Shown here piece after piece: positions 26,583 through 37,038 of a DNA stretch of 64,000 bases; position 1 is the first letter of the stretch; every line of letters starts with the position of its first letter. Below the pieces are notes generated by a model, which was not told the DNA's origin, did not search any database, and worked only from the letters and a program-made list of their open reading frames with translations. A program made the position numbers and the translations under genes. This DNA comes from Psoroptes ovis (taxonomy: Eukaryota; Arthropoda; Arachnida; Sarcoptiformes; Psoroptidae), in the NCBI GenBank assembly GCA_002943765.1, contig PQWQ01000003.1, positions 992,001 to 1,056,000 of the forward strand, written 5' to 3'.

Positions 26583-26662
26583 TTAGGTTGTCCGTAAAGT
26601 TCTTGCCAATTTTCATCGGCAACTCTGTTAATCAAGCGGAATGAACTTTTCGGACAATCTAA
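26583..26662 (-). mobile_element. 80-bp mariner-type MITE (copy 1)
   Basis: Starts TTAGGTTGTCCGTAAAGTTC and ends in CGGACAATCTAA, flanked by TA on both sides (26581-26582, 26663-26664). The terminal sequence TTAGGTTGTCC and the TA target duplication are typical of mariner elements. Its interior matches copy 4 in the opposite orientation. No coding capacity. Confidence 0.85.
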
Positions 26663-26664
26663 TA

Positions 26665-27294
26665 TTTTTTATTTTAAAAATAATAAAAAATAAAATAAAA
26701 TCTTTTAAATTGAATATCAAACACTTGAATATTTTGCGAAATAATTTTTTTGTTTTCGCCATCAATTTTTCACTCAGTGTTAAATGAGTTTCTTTCTTTC
26801 TTTCTTTTTTTAAAATAATAAATAAGAAAATATAAATAATAATAATAATAAATAAGACAATAAGACAAAGGATGATGATGATGATGATGATAATTTTTGA
26901 TTGTTTGTTGTTGTTGTCGTCGTTATTATATACCTGACCTTGTTGGATGCTCCAACAATTTTACACTGAATATTACATTTGTCAATGTATATTCAAATTT
27001 GATTCAAATGAATTTAAATTTTTTTCAAAATTTTCTCTGAATTGTTTCAAATCAGTGGCGAATCGAATTATGTTTCTGAATTTGCATTGAAATCTGAAGA
27101 CATATCCATGACTTTAAGAAAAACAAAAACAAATCGACCATTGCCATCGATCAAGTTATAATTCAATTGTTTTTTTTTATCAAAGTCTTTGATATCAGAA
27201 AAATTGACAATTGATTTTTGATGTTTGTTTGTTAACTGTTAATGATGATGATAATAACGTAGAATATCTGATTATCAATAATTTATAATTATTA
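26665..27294. other. AT-rich spacer between MITE copies
   Basis: TTTC, AATAAT and GATGAT tracts; no gene seen. Confidence 0.55.
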
Positions 27295-27374
27295 TTAGGT
27301 TGTCCCATAAGTTCTTGCCGATTTTCCAATGATTTTTTACGATATAACCGGCAAGAACTTATGGGACAACCCAA
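27295..27374. mobile_element. 80-bp mariner-type MITE (copy 2)
   Basis: About 26-bp terminal inverted repeats that are nearly perfect (TTAGGTTGTCCCATAAGTTC and its complement), flanked by TA (27293-27294, 27375-27376). Same length as the other three copies, but with a diverged centre. Confidence 0.87.
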
Positions 27375-27376
27375 TA

Positions 27377-28352
27377 TTATTAGCAATGATATTAGATTGT
27401 TAATCCTTTAAATATTATTTCAAGTATTTTGTTTGTTTGTTTGTTTGTTTTTGTTTATTTTTCAAATCATTTTATGATTTTGTTTGATTTTGAACTTTCC
27501 GTCATTGAACGATTTTTGTCTATGATAAACTTGAATTGTTTCAAAAAAAAAAAAAAATAAAATAAAATAAAATTATAAATCAATCAATTTGATCGAAAAT
27601 AAGAAACACTAAATATTGAATATTGATGAATGATGCTTTGAAATCGATCAAGGATATATATTATCACATATTCAAATTGATTCATGATATTTTTTGTTTT
27701 TTGAATTCAATATTTGATCAATATGAATCAATACATCATTGATCATAAATGATTTTTGTTTGATTGAAAATTTAAATTTGATTGATTTTTTTTTTTTTTT
27801 TTGATCCATTCAAAATATTTTTTTTTCTCTCGAGTTCGATCCAAAAGAAAAAAATGAAAATATTTACACACAATTCGTGACTAATCATTATCATTCATTA
27901 TGTAATTAATCATGAAAAAATTAAACAAACTAACTGCAAAAACAAAAAAATATGAAATGAAATGAATTTTATTTGTTGTTAATAAAATTCAAACAAACAA
28001 ACAAACAAACAGCGTATGATCATTATTCGATTGAAATTGAATGAAATTATTATGAAATTTTTTCATTTCGATTCATTTGTACATTTTAAATCCGAATATC
28101 GATTGAAAATTAATGAAATTTTCAACAACACATGAACACAATGATACATAAATCGAAACATTCAGTATTTGAATGAAATCATTGATGACAAATGAAAAAT
28201 ACACAAAAACGCATATCTCGACAAATCAACAATCATGATACATATTTGAACATTGGAAAGCTCGAGATTTTGAGCTTGATTTCCATGAAAATTTCCATAG
28301 AGATTTGCGTAATTCAATAATGATAATCAAGGAAGCCAAAGAAAATCCATTT
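27377..28352. other. AT-rich spacer before the LTR element
   Basis: TTTG, AAAT and CAAA tracts; no gene seen. Confidence 0.55.
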
Positions 28353-28501
28353 TGTGGCGCCGCACAGCGACATTTTTCAATTTCGAACTTTAGATAAAAA
28401 AACACATGTTCGCCCGGCAATAAAAAAAAACATTTTTTGAGTTTTTCAAAAAAATTTTGAATAAAAAAATAAATTAAAATTTCAATTTATCCGCCACCAC
28501 A
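28353..28501 (+). repeat. Probable 5' LTR of Ty3/Gypsy element
   Basis: Begins TGTGGCG and ends CGCCACCACA, so the termini are TG...CA with a TGTGG/CCACA inverted repeat. AATAAA at 28419-28424 could be the LTR polyadenylation signal. A sequence like a tRNA-Trp primer site follows at 28507. ATTT occurs immediately before (28349-28352) and immediately after the partial 3' LTR (29532-29535), compatible with a 4-bp target duplication, though ATTT is common in this DNA. The 5' boundary is inferred. Confidence 0.55.
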
Positions 28502-28506
28502 TAAAT

Positions 28507-28520
28507 TGGTGACTCGACGT
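28507..28520 (+). promoter_or_regulatory. tRNA-Trp-like primer binding site
   Basis: TGGTGACTCGACGT resembles the complement of the 3' end of eukaryotic tRNA-Trp (from memory: TGGTGACCCCGACGTGA), with one missing base and one change. tRNA-Trp priming is characteristic of CsRn1-type Ty3/Gypsy elements. The position 5 bp after the LTR end and 7 bp before the gag ATG fits. Confidence 0.6.
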
Positions 28521-28527
28521 TTATAAA

Positions 28528-29466
28528 ATGGCTGAACCATCGTTACCATCTTTAGTTGCTAATTTGTTATTGGACGATGAACAACAGCAACAACAAAAAC
28601 AACCACCACTGATACCATCATCATCTAAACAACAACAACAAATGTCAAATCTCATAGAAGCGACACAAAAGTGTGATCTGTATGAAACTGCAACAACATC
28701 AGCAGTAGGAGTGGAATTACAAGAATTTTGGATCGATAATCCAGTAGGGTGGTTATTAACAGTCGAATACCAATTTCGACTCGCTGGCATTAAAAATGAA
28801 GAAACTAAATTCTATCATATTGCATCCAAGCTTCCCAAAAATATCAATCGCGAGCTGCGTGATATTTTGAAGGAAGAATATCAACCGGGAATGCTGAAGA
28901 TGCTGAAAGAAAAATTGGTCCGACGCAACATCCAATCGCGGTTGAATCGTATTTTGGATGATGGTATCGGCAGGCGCAAGCCTAGCCAATTTATGCGCGA
29001 CTTATTATCACTGGCGCAAGATGACATTTCCATCTCCATTGTCATCAACGCATGGCAGCGACAATTACCAATCATTGTGGCCGTATTCGTTCGACCGCTG
29101 ACAAAGCGCATACAAGAATCGGCGGATAACAACGAATATTCGGTTGAAATCATGGAAGAAATGTTGGAGCTAGCCGACGACATTTTCAACATGTCCACTA
29201 ACACCGCCAGCCACATGCATATCAACGCTTTCAATCGCAGCAGATCCAGCAGCACCAGTTCAGTCAATCATCAGCCACGTCATCATCAAAGGTTTAATTA
29301 TGGTCATAGTAGAAGAAACAAGTTCAATCCCAATGGTCCATGGTGTCGCAACCATTTCATTTATCGAAACAAGTGCCGTCGTTGTGATAATCCCCAGACG
29401 TGCAAATTCAGCAAATTTCGACGCTCGACATCCATGTTATCATTGAATTCAGATGGCGCACAATAA
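28528..29466 (+). CDS. Retrotransposon Gag (Ty3/Gypsy, CsRn1-like)
   Basis: Uninterrupted frame of 312 aa. Residues about 65-190 hold the arthropod Gypsy Gag capsid pattern: NPVGWLLTVEYQFRLAGIKN, ETKFYHIASKLP, then LKEKLVRRNIQSRLNRILDD and GRRKPSQFMRDLLSLA. The basic C-terminus carries a Cys/His cluster PWCRNHFIYRNKCRRC (C-x2-H-x6-C-x2-C), the unusual CHCC type of the CsRn1 group rather than a CCHC knuckle. The N-terminus is Gln-rich. No protease, reverse transcriptase or integrase follows; the element was internally deleted down to an 18-bp 3' LTR end. An open frame without pol suggests a young non-autonomous copy or, less likely, a domesticated gag. Confidence 0.82.
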   Translation: MAEPSLPSLVANLLLDDEQQQQQKQPPLIPSSSKQQQQMSNLIEATQKCDLYETATTSAVGVELQEFWIDNPVGWLLTVEYQFRLAGIKNEETKFYHIASKLPKNINRELRDILKEEYQPGMLKMLKEKLVRRNIQSRLNRILDDGIGRRKPSQFMRDLLSLAQDDISISIVINAWQRQLPIIVAVFVRPLTKRIQESADNNEYSVEIMEEMLELADDIFNMSTNTASHMHINAFNRSRSSSTSSVNHQPRHHQRFNYGHSRRNKFNPNGPWCRNHFIYRNKCRRCDNPQTCKFSKFRRSTSMLSLNSDGAQ

Positions 29467-29513
29467 CCACATCTGTCCACGCCAAAAAACCACGTGCCGG
29501 CCGATACGGTATT

Positions 29514-29531
29514 AATTTATCCGCCACCACA
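29514..29531 (+). repeat. Residual 3' LTR end
   Basis: The 18 bases AATTTATCCGCCACCACA are identical to the end of the proposed 5' LTR (28484-28501) and are followed by ATTT. This marks the far end of the deleted element. Confidence 0.6.
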
Positions 29532-29535
29532 ATTT

Positions 29536-30762
29536 CTAAATTTTGAAATTAATTTATTTTAATAAGAATTTATGAAATCTTGACAGATTTAGCGTCATCT
29601 TCATGTCTGTATTTGAAAATTTAAGTATTATTTTGTTTGTCGTTCACAGGTTGCGCTAGCTTTGGGAAAATTTGAAAAATTGAAAGTTATTAAACAGGAA
29701 ACATTAAAGATTAATAATTTTGAATTTATTTTTGATTATTACTTTCACTTTAATTTCTTCATTCTACACATTGACTTTTCACTTTAACATTCAACAAGTG
29801 TTTGCGTAATACATCATTATAATCATCATCTCGAATTGATTTCAGCTGCTTTCATTTATTCATTTATTTTCATTTGTTTTCAATGTCATCATGTATTTTT
29901 GAAAAAAAAACATGGTAAACATCATACACAGCAGCAGCAACAGCAATGAAACAAGTTGTTGTTGTTGTTGATTTTTCTTTGCTATTATTGTCGAATACCA
30001 TTGAATCACGCGTACATATTTTCATCAAAAAAAAGAAAGTGAAAAGAAAAATGAATAAAATATACTTTTACACGAAAAATATCCACCATCAACAACAACA
30101 ACAACAACAGCAACAACCACAACATCAATCAATGGTGATGAACAATAAAAAAAAACAATCATCATGGATAAATGATTTCAATAATTTTTGTCGTTGTATT
30201 TTTCCAAATAATGAAAAATGATTAAAATTCTAATGAATGAATGTTTGAATGAATGAATAATCATGTCCATTCGATTAAAATATTGTTTATTATTGTTAAT
30301 GTTGTTTGTCATTGATAATTCATGATAGATTTTCATTTTAATTTTAAAATTCATTTGTTTGTCGTAGTTGTTGTTGCAATTATTTTCATTTTATTCATTC
30401 ATTTGTTTGTGGTCGCCGCCGTCGTCGTTGTTTATTATTTATTTCCATTATTTTTATCAATTATTTTTTTCGATAAGTTTGTAATGCAATACTAAAAATG
30501 ATTCACGTTTTTCAATTTGATTTTCGATTAAAATTCCGATTTCAATCAAAGATGTAACTATTTTTGAAATGTTTTTTATATCATTTATCAATGATTATCA
30601 TCAACAAAGTATTTGAATTTTTTGAATCCGTGATATGCCTTTAATTGCTTTAATTTTTTTTTTCGTCTTCGATAATTTATTAATGTGTGATCTCATCTTT
30701 GATTTGAATATAACTGTAATTAATCAACTTACTTAATTAATCGACAGCAACAGAAAAAAGCA
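29536..30762. other. Intergenic, no confident gene
   Basis: AT-rich. A 91-codon open frame at 29946-30221 has a CAA/CAG run (about 30087-30117), but no signal, splice context or recognisable motif. Left unannotated. Confidence 0.5.
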
Positions 30763-31608
30763 ATGAAATTATCAATAATAGTAACGATTATCTTAATAAT
30801 TATAATTGAACAATTATCCATAATTCAATGTGATACATGGATTACATTATGGAATAAATTAAATATGCCTGTCGATATACAATGTTTTCGTGAAACGGCA
30901 ACACATAAAGTGAGAAAATTTCGTAAAAAAACGATCGAATCTGATGATCGTTATGATATTAAAGGGTAATTTAACAATTTTTCTTGACTATTTTCGGTAA
31001 TGATTAATTTTGTAAAATTTTGTCTTCTTCTCCACAGAAAATATCCTCAAAAAGCTGAAAAAAATTATTATCGTCATTGGTGTGAAGTTAAAACTGAAGA
31101 TAATATATCAATCATGTTCGATGTGTTTGGCGGGAAAAATAAAAAAATAAATAAAATGTCCGATTCATATTCGGATTGGATAATCAATTCAGGCGGTATT
31201 TATCGCTTGCGTAAAGGACAATTATTTATGTATTATGGTAAAAATTGGCTCGGTGAAGAATATAATATCGAAGATGATTTAGCCGGAACACCGGAAAAAG
31301 AACTGCATCCTGAAGATTTTGCATTCATAGCACCGGTCGATATTGATTTGATTACGGCAAAAATGCCGATAAAAAATATAAGATTTGCCATATCAAAAGC
31401 AGAATATGCTGCATTAAAATTTGAAAATCCAGTTGACATGGCACGTTATGTGAAAGCAGCGATGAACAAACGTTTTGGTCAATTTTGGGAAGTATTTATT
31501 GAACAAAAAATGTCAAATAAATCAGTGAAACGTACATGTGATTCAAAATTCATGATGAATTTTTCAGTGAATGGCTTAAAATTTATTGTTTGCCGTGTTA
31601 TGAGATAA
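30763..31608 (+). CDS. Secreted protein with dynein-light-chain-like C-terminus
   Basis: Two exons, 30763-30965 and 31038-31608 (donor GTAATT, acceptor CCACAG), join in frame to 257 aa. Residues 1-23 are a signal peptide (MKLSIIVTIILIIIIEQLSI...). Residues about 25-140 form an unassigned, probably beta-rich region with conserved-looking Cys (DIQCF, HWCEV) and WIINSGGIYRL; its layout loosely recalls the S1 self-incompatibility fold, which is weak. The last about 85 residues resemble dynein light chain (LC8 family): PVDMARYVKAAMNKRFGQFW, then KMSNKSVKRTCDSKFMMNF and SVNGLKFIVCRV. These match the order of LC8's AAYIKKEF, KKYNPTW and FYLGQVAILLF elements. An LC8-like fold on a secreted protein would be unusual. 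Function unknown. Confidence 0.75.
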
Positions 31609-31671
31609 GCACAGATTAATAATCATATCAAATTTATATAAAATTAATTATTTTGTTAAATATTTCGAATA

Positions 31672-32600
31672 TTATTTCTTTTTACATTTTTTCGATTTTT
31701 TCTTCTTTTTATTTTGGTTAATTTTATTATTTTTCACATTATTTTGTCGCTTGTATTTTAATTTTTTCTTCAAATTTCGATTAAATTCACGTACTTCACG
31801 ATTACCAAATATTATACGTTTTTGTTCATCACTTATTGTTGAATCATGTTTAACCAAATAAAATAATGCACCACCAGGTGTTCGTTTACGCTTTGGTTGA
31901 TTATTATTTGTACCATCATTCTCAGCATTAATGTTATTATCATCATTGATCATTAACCCGCCAACATCTTCAATATCTAATACTTCAGCTACCAATTTTC
32001 TTGTACGTTCTTCACCCAATACTTCGACAATATTCTCTGTTTGTGATTAAATGAAAAAAAAATCGATCAATTTAAAACTAACGTTTTCATAGAATACTTA
32101 CTTATTATATCAGTACGTGGTTCTTTGAGTTTATGTGCAATCTCGCCAACAATTCCTGGTTTACGATTTCGTTTTCTCGGAGTTTTAAGGATTCCATCAG
32201 CTGATTTTTTTGCTGCGAATTTCTTTTCGAAATCTTCTTGTGTCCATTGAAAATAATTTTCTGGATCATTTGTTTGTTGTTTAATTTTCATACGTTTTCT
32301 ACGCCTTGCCATTGCTCGACGATCTTTTATTTGTAATGTTTCATCTATTGTATCAGTCAATTGTTGTTCCATGAGAACATCGGTCCATAAGCTAAATTTC
32401 TTTTTAATATTGGAATTTTTATCATCAATGATTGCCAATTTCGATGAAGGTTTAATTGATGGACATATATTTGGGTCGGTAATACTGCCATGATTATCAT
32501 CGATGTCATCATTTGATTTTCTAATACATGATGGTTTATCATTATCATTATCTGAATCATCATCACTAGACAATGATTTAAATCGTAATGATTGTAACAT
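31672..32600 (-). CDS. PHAX: PHAX, snRNA nuclear export adaptor
   Basis: Exons 32102-32600 and 31672-32036 (donor GTAAGT, acceptor AAACAG) give 287 aa, shorter than the about 390-aa vertebrate protein. The PHAX RNA-binding domain spans the intron: GEIAHKLKEPRTDIIS in exon 1, then IVEVLGEERTRKLVAEVLDI, EDVGGLMI, RKRTPGGALFYLVKHDST and ISDEQKRIIFG. The N-terminus is acidic (SSDDDSDNDND) with the LWTDVLMEQQL and WTQEDFEKKF segments typical of PHAX. The C-terminus is a Lys-rich tail (KKKKKSKKCKKK), a possible nuclear localisation signal. PHAX bridges the cap-binding complex and CRM1 to export m7G-capped snRNAs. Divergently arranged with TSEN2, 188 bp apart. Confidence 0.93.
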
Positions 32601-32788
32601 TTTTAATCAATCTATTAACAAAAATATCAAAAAATTATAAAAGACATGTGGGAATTTCTTGCGTACAAATATTTATGAACAGCTCTTTTCATGAAAAATA
32701 CAAACACGTGACAATAATCAAAAACATAAACAAACTAATTTGAATTAATTTTAATTTAGTTTTTAAAGATTATTTTACGCAAAAAAAA
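32601..32788. promoter_or_regulatory. Shared PHAX/TSEN2 promoter interval
   Basis: Only 188 bp separate the two divergent start codons. Holds CACGTG at 32706-32711. A bidirectional promoter is inferred from spacing; no TATA was recognised. Confidence 0.45.
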
Positions 32789-33851
32789 ATGAATAATAAA
32801 AAAAGAAAAACTGCACCACAAGGTGTTATAAAATTGGGAAAATCCTTTTGTAAATCTCATATAAATTTGCCATTTCCATATCCAATGAAGATGCCAAATC
32901 ATAGTGTTCGTTGGCCATTTGGAAAATCTGAACATTTTATGATCATAAATGGACATATATTACATGATGAAAAATTAATTGCAATATATGATTTACCAGC
33001 AATTTTAGCACTGAATAAAATGGGCTTCTTCGGTGCGCATTCTAGCCGTGAAATTATATTCAAATCAATGATTGAATCACAACAACAGCAGCAACAATCA
33101 ACAAAACACTCGAAAAGAAAGCCTAAATTCACTGTAGGATTTTTTTCATTGAAAACTGTCGATATACCGAATGCATTGACAAATTTTTCAAATGATACCA
33201 ATGTATGTACTTGTCTCTTCAAATTGAATAATTATTAATTGTTCAATTTCGTTATAATTAACAATTCAGAAATTGAAATTAGATGCTAATAATGATGAAA
33301 AATCACAATCAAAGTCAAAACAAAACTTATTGAACTGCATGAAATTAAATTTGGAAGAAGCATATTTTTTGACAAGCGTTTTCGGTTTAATCAGATTCGA
33401 TAATTATAATTTAGATGAATTATGGCGTTGCTTTTGTAAATTATCTGGAAATCGTATGAAATTCATTACTAAATATGCATCATATTATTTTTTTCGTTCA
33501 CATGGTTTTGTTATCAATAATGGTTTTAAATTTGGTGTTGATTTTCTTTTATATGAAGAAGGACCGCCATTTAATCATTCACATTATGCCGTTATTGTTG
33601 AATATAAATATGATGATGAATTGAATGACGACAATGATGCTGCAAATCATTTAAAATACAATGAAATATCTGGATTAATACGAATATCAAATAATTCACG
33701 AAAAGAATTGTTGCTATGCACAGTAATAATACCAAGTCATTTTCGTAAAATATTTAATGAAAATGATTATAGCAGTTCAGCCTGCATTAGTTTGTTCAAA
33801 ATAAACATCATTCAATTGAAAAGAAACACATTGGATTTATGGCAAAAATAA
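32789..33851 (+). CDS. TSEN2: tRNA-splicing endonuclease subunit Sen2
   Basis: Exons 32789-33202 and 33270-33851 (GTATGT...TTCAG, phase 0) give 331 aa, shorter than human TSEN2 (about 465 aa). The N-terminal domain contains FPYPMKMPNHSVRWPFGKSE and ALNKMGFFG. The C-terminal endonuclease domain has LEEAYFLTSVFGLI, KYASYYFFRSHGFVI, FGVDFLLYEEGPPFNHSHYA and RKELLLCTVIIPS. The catalytic triad is present: Tyr about 233 (LLYEEGPP), His about 241 (FNHSHY) and Lys about 283 (SRKELLLC). It cuts the 5' splice site of pre-tRNA introns within the TSEN complex. A Gln run (QQQQQQ near residue 95) is a local expansion. Confidence 0.94.
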
Positions 33852-33903
33852 ATGAATGTTTAATTTTTAATTACTGAATTTTTGAAGATTGAATATAAAA
33901 AAA

Positions 33904-34605
33904 TCAAAATTTTGTAAAATATTTTGCAAAAAGTTCCAATAATCGACTGGATTTTGGCTGTGCAATCAATATTTTCTTCTTTTTACCATGAATAGATTCT
34001 TTATTGTTGGCTTTCAATTTCTTACGTGAATCCATCAAATGTAATCGTTCAATTAATTCATTCAAATAATCAACTCCAGATTCACTGTTTTGTTGATTAC
34101 GAAGTTTCTGCCGGTCATATGATAATCTAATGAAATCAGCTGTAAATGGTGATATCGTTAGTTCGTCATCACTTTCATCATTATTATTATCGTCTTCAAT
34201 GTTGATCGGTAATTCAGGAGAATGAAATGAATCAATTTTAAATTCTTCATCATGGAAATCTTTAGTAATTGAAATACTTAAATCATCGTTTGCATCATCA
34301 GTTTTGTTAGAAATACCATCAATTTGACTGTCCCATGTTGATATTGAATCAAATGTTAATGTTGAAGATGATGATTCATCGAAATCATATATTAATGATG
34401 ATGAAAATTCTGACTCGGAATCAGATCCTGATGATTGAATTGATGATAATGATATCGATATGGAATCAAGAGTTTTTTCAATCAAATCAATTAATTTGAA
34501 TGATTTTTTTTCATCATGTTGCTGCTGTTGCAGGCTATAATCATCACCATTAATGCATTCAGTGATTGTATTGCCATCGTGTATTGAATCATTGATCAAA
34601 TTCAT
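33904..34605 (-). CDS. Acidic disordered protein of unknown function
   Basis: Single open frame of 233 aa starting MNLINDSIHDG, convergent with TSEN2 (52 bp between stops). Rich in Ser/Asp/Glu (SSGSDSESEFSSSLIYDFDE). A more ordered C-terminus has FIRLSYDRQKLRNQQ, YLNELIERLHLMDSRKKLK and SSRLLELFAKYF, possibly amphipathic helices. No signal peptide or known domain was recognised. The composition of the long frame argues that it is a real gene, but an upstream exon cannot be excluded. Confidence 0.6.
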   Translation of the reverse strand: MNLINDSIHDGNTITECINGDDYSLQQQQHDEKKSFKLIDLIEKTLDSISISLSSIQSSGSDSESEFSSSLIYDFDESSSSTLTFDSISTWDSQIDGISNKTDDANDDLSISITKDFHDEEFKIDSFHSPELPINIEDDNNNDESDDELTISPFTADFIRLSYDRQKLRNQQNSESGVDYLNELIERLHLMDSRKKLKANNKESIHGKKKKILIAQPKSSRLLELFAKYFTKF

Positions 34606-34789
34606 TTTTTGACAAAGTTTTTAGCGCCAATCAATCGATAAAAAAAATATAGAAACAATAAAAATTAAAGTGTACACTCACTGTCAAATTTATACGCAGA
34701 AAAATGAGTCAAATTATCGAATTTGTTATGTTAATTTAATTTTATTGAAATCACAATTTTTTTCGAAAAAAAATAAAATGGTAATCAAA

Positions 34790-35489
34790 TCAGAGATGAA
34801 TAATTGATTTAATTATTGGCCAAAGTAATTTAGTGATTTGTTTCCTAGCACTCTTGTTGAATAAATTCAAATATACGTCGGCAGCAGCATCGATGAGAAG
34901 ATCTAATCCTTTCAATCCATGCATATAGACTTTACAGTTTTTCAATTCATCAACTTCAAATGATTTTATGTCAAATTTACCGCTTAGGACAGCTATTTCT
35001 AATTTAACATCGATATCACCGATATCAATTTCAGCTTTCAAATTCGGGTACGAATGATTATTAAAATTGATATCCAAATCACTTCTTGCAATCACATGAT
35101 CATCATTTAAACGAAATTTTAAATCGAATTGTCCACCTGTCGAATTCAAAGATGCATTACCGTTACGATGTATATGCCCTAAACCATATATTTCAATATT
35201 TTGCATATGCAATTCAATATGTAATGGTATAACACCAATTTTGCGATCAATCGTTTGATTATGATTTGGAAGTTTTAATGGATCGAGCGGTCGCATTTTT
35301 AACACTGATTGAAGTATTTGGTCAATGAAAGTGTTTACTTGATCAGTTTTATCATCACCATGAACTATTCATTTCGATAGATGATTGAAGAGAGAAAATT
35401 ATTATCAACATGGTAATAGCTCCGAAAAACTTACCAGAAGCCACTGAATAAATGGCTATAAAGGCGATCAAGTATGTGAAGAATTTCAT
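34790..35489 (-). CDS. Group 7 mite allergen-like lipid-binding protein 1
   Basis: Exons 35435-35489 and 34790-35363-35364 boundary (exon 2 = 34790-35364) join in phase to 209 aa, close to the about 215 aa of Der p 7. Signal peptide MKFFTYLIAFIAIYSVASV. The mature part aligns by eye with group 7 allergens: DPLKLPNHNQTIDRKIGVIP, then LHIELHMQNIEIYGLGHIHR, AEIDIGDIDVKLEIAVLSGK, SFEVDELKNCKVYMHGLKG, and a C-terminal helix SARKQITKLLWPIIKSII. Group 7 proteins have a BPI/LBP-like half-tubular fold that binds lipids. This looks like a paralog, not Der p 7 itself. A second, related gene lies 536 bp upstream on the same strand. Confidence 0.85.
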
Positions 35490-35568
35490 TTTTTTTTTTA
35501 ATTTTTATTTTTTCGAAAAAAAAGTGATTTCAATCAAATTGATTGTATGAAAATACAGAAAAATTATC

Positions 35569-35577
35569 TTTTATAAG
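35569..35577 (-). promoter_or_regulatory. TATA box of group 7-like gene 1
   Basis: TTATAAAAG on the minus strand, about 80 bp upstream of the ATG at 35489. Confidence 0.5.
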
Positions 35578-36024
35578 CAACAAAATTTCAATTTTTGATA
35601 CATTTATCAAAAAAAAGACTAATCTATAATCTTGAAATCTTTGATAATTGAAAATCATTATCATTTATCGACCCGGATTAATTAATTAATTTTGTTTGAC
35701 GTATTGTTTTGGTATCTTATTTGCTATCATCATCATAATCATGAGTATCTTGTCCTCAGGTGATCTATGGTAGGAAATATGCACTTGAAATTTTCATAGA
35801 AATAATTTTTATAATCCTTTGAATAATTTATTGTCTATTTTCAATGATCTACAAATCCTTGAATTCTCTAATGATTAATTCACATTTAAATCAATTTTAT
35901 TTGAAGTCTTTCATTGATTTTATGGTGAAAAAATTTAATTTCAGATTGATTTATGAAAATTTTATCTTAATTTATTGAGATAATTATCTGAAAAAAACAA
36001 TAATCATAATTGAAGCTCATCTTT
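35578..36024. other. Spacer between the two group 7-like genes
   Basis: AT-rich; no gene seen. Confidence 0.55.
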
Positions 36025-36742
36025 TTAATAGAAATTATCATTATTCATTTTGTTGAGAGCCTTCTCAATGTATGATCTTAGCATATCACTGATATGATTA
36101 CGTGCTGAATCATTAAACCATGATACATATATATTGGCAATCATTTCGATCAAAAAATCAAAAAAACCGTCACCATGTACATCAACATTGACATTTTTCA
36201 TTTCATCCACATCAAATGATAAAAGATGAAATTTCCCATCTTTGAATCCTAATTCAAAATTGAAATCAATGTCACCGACGTCTATTTCTAAATCTAAAAC
36301 AGTAGTGCCTATATAATGAACATGAATTTTAGCATTACTTTTGAAGACAACATTTTCATCATTTAAGCGTAATTTAACTGATTCATTGTTTGGTATTCCA
36401 TCATCTGAACGATAAATTCGTCTTAAACCGTAGATTTTTGAGTCAATAAAATCTACATCAACTGTTAGATGAAAGAAAAGAAATCCTGGATGAAATGTTG
36501 TATGAATATCTTCCAAATGCAATGGATCAATATTATTTTTTGATTGTAAAATTGATTCAATAACAACATCGATTATTGTATTGACTAGATATTGACTATC
36601 ATCATTAGCATTGACTTGTGTTATAAATAGAGTGAAAAAATTCAAGATAATTAGTGAATGTAAAAATAATCTCAAATCAAATATATTTACCATTCGAAAA
36701 AAGAAGAATGAATGCAATGAATGAAAGTGTTGAAGATTTCAT
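36025..36742 (-). CDS. Group 7 mite allergen-like lipid-binding protein 2
   Basis: Exons 36691-36742 and 36025-36614 give 213 aa (52 nt then 590 nt, phase 1 junction as in gene 1). Signal peptide MKSSTLSFIAFILLFSN, then VNANDDSQYLVNTIID. Same landmarks as its neighbour: IDPLHLEDIHTTFHPGFLFF, DSKIYGLRRIYRSDDG, LEIDVGDIDFNFELGFKDGK, SFDVDEMKNVNVDVHG and SARNHISDMLRSYIEKALNK. The same intron position and orientation show that the pair arose by tandem duplication. Divergence is high, so the duplication is old. A longer frame reading upstream through the intron is not the real N-terminus. Confidence 0.85.
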
Positions 36743-37038
36743 GATTTTTTCCTTCAATCGAAAAATGGTTTAGGACATGTACTATCGAGAAAAAAACTTA
36801 TGATTTTTTGAAATTTTCAATCTTTTGTCATCAATGTTTATATACGAAAAGTTATTTATTATTTGCTGTTTCAATCATTATCATTTTAATTGTTTTACTT
36901 ATCATCATTTTTTTATATAATTTTATAAAACTCTCAAAACGATTCAAGATTTTTGTTTTTGTTTTATTTCTCAGAAATTATGATAAATCAAATGATAAAT
37001 TATGGAATTTATAATTTGATTGATCCGTAGAATTCTTT

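Noticed and set aside
29946..30221. 91-codon frame with a Gln run
   Set aside because: Low complexity, no conserved motif, no promoter or splice context; could be real but cannot be supported.
36808..37014. 68-codon hydrophobic frame on +
   Set aside because: Hydrophobic composition is expected from AT-rich DNA; it lies between minus-strand genes with no support.
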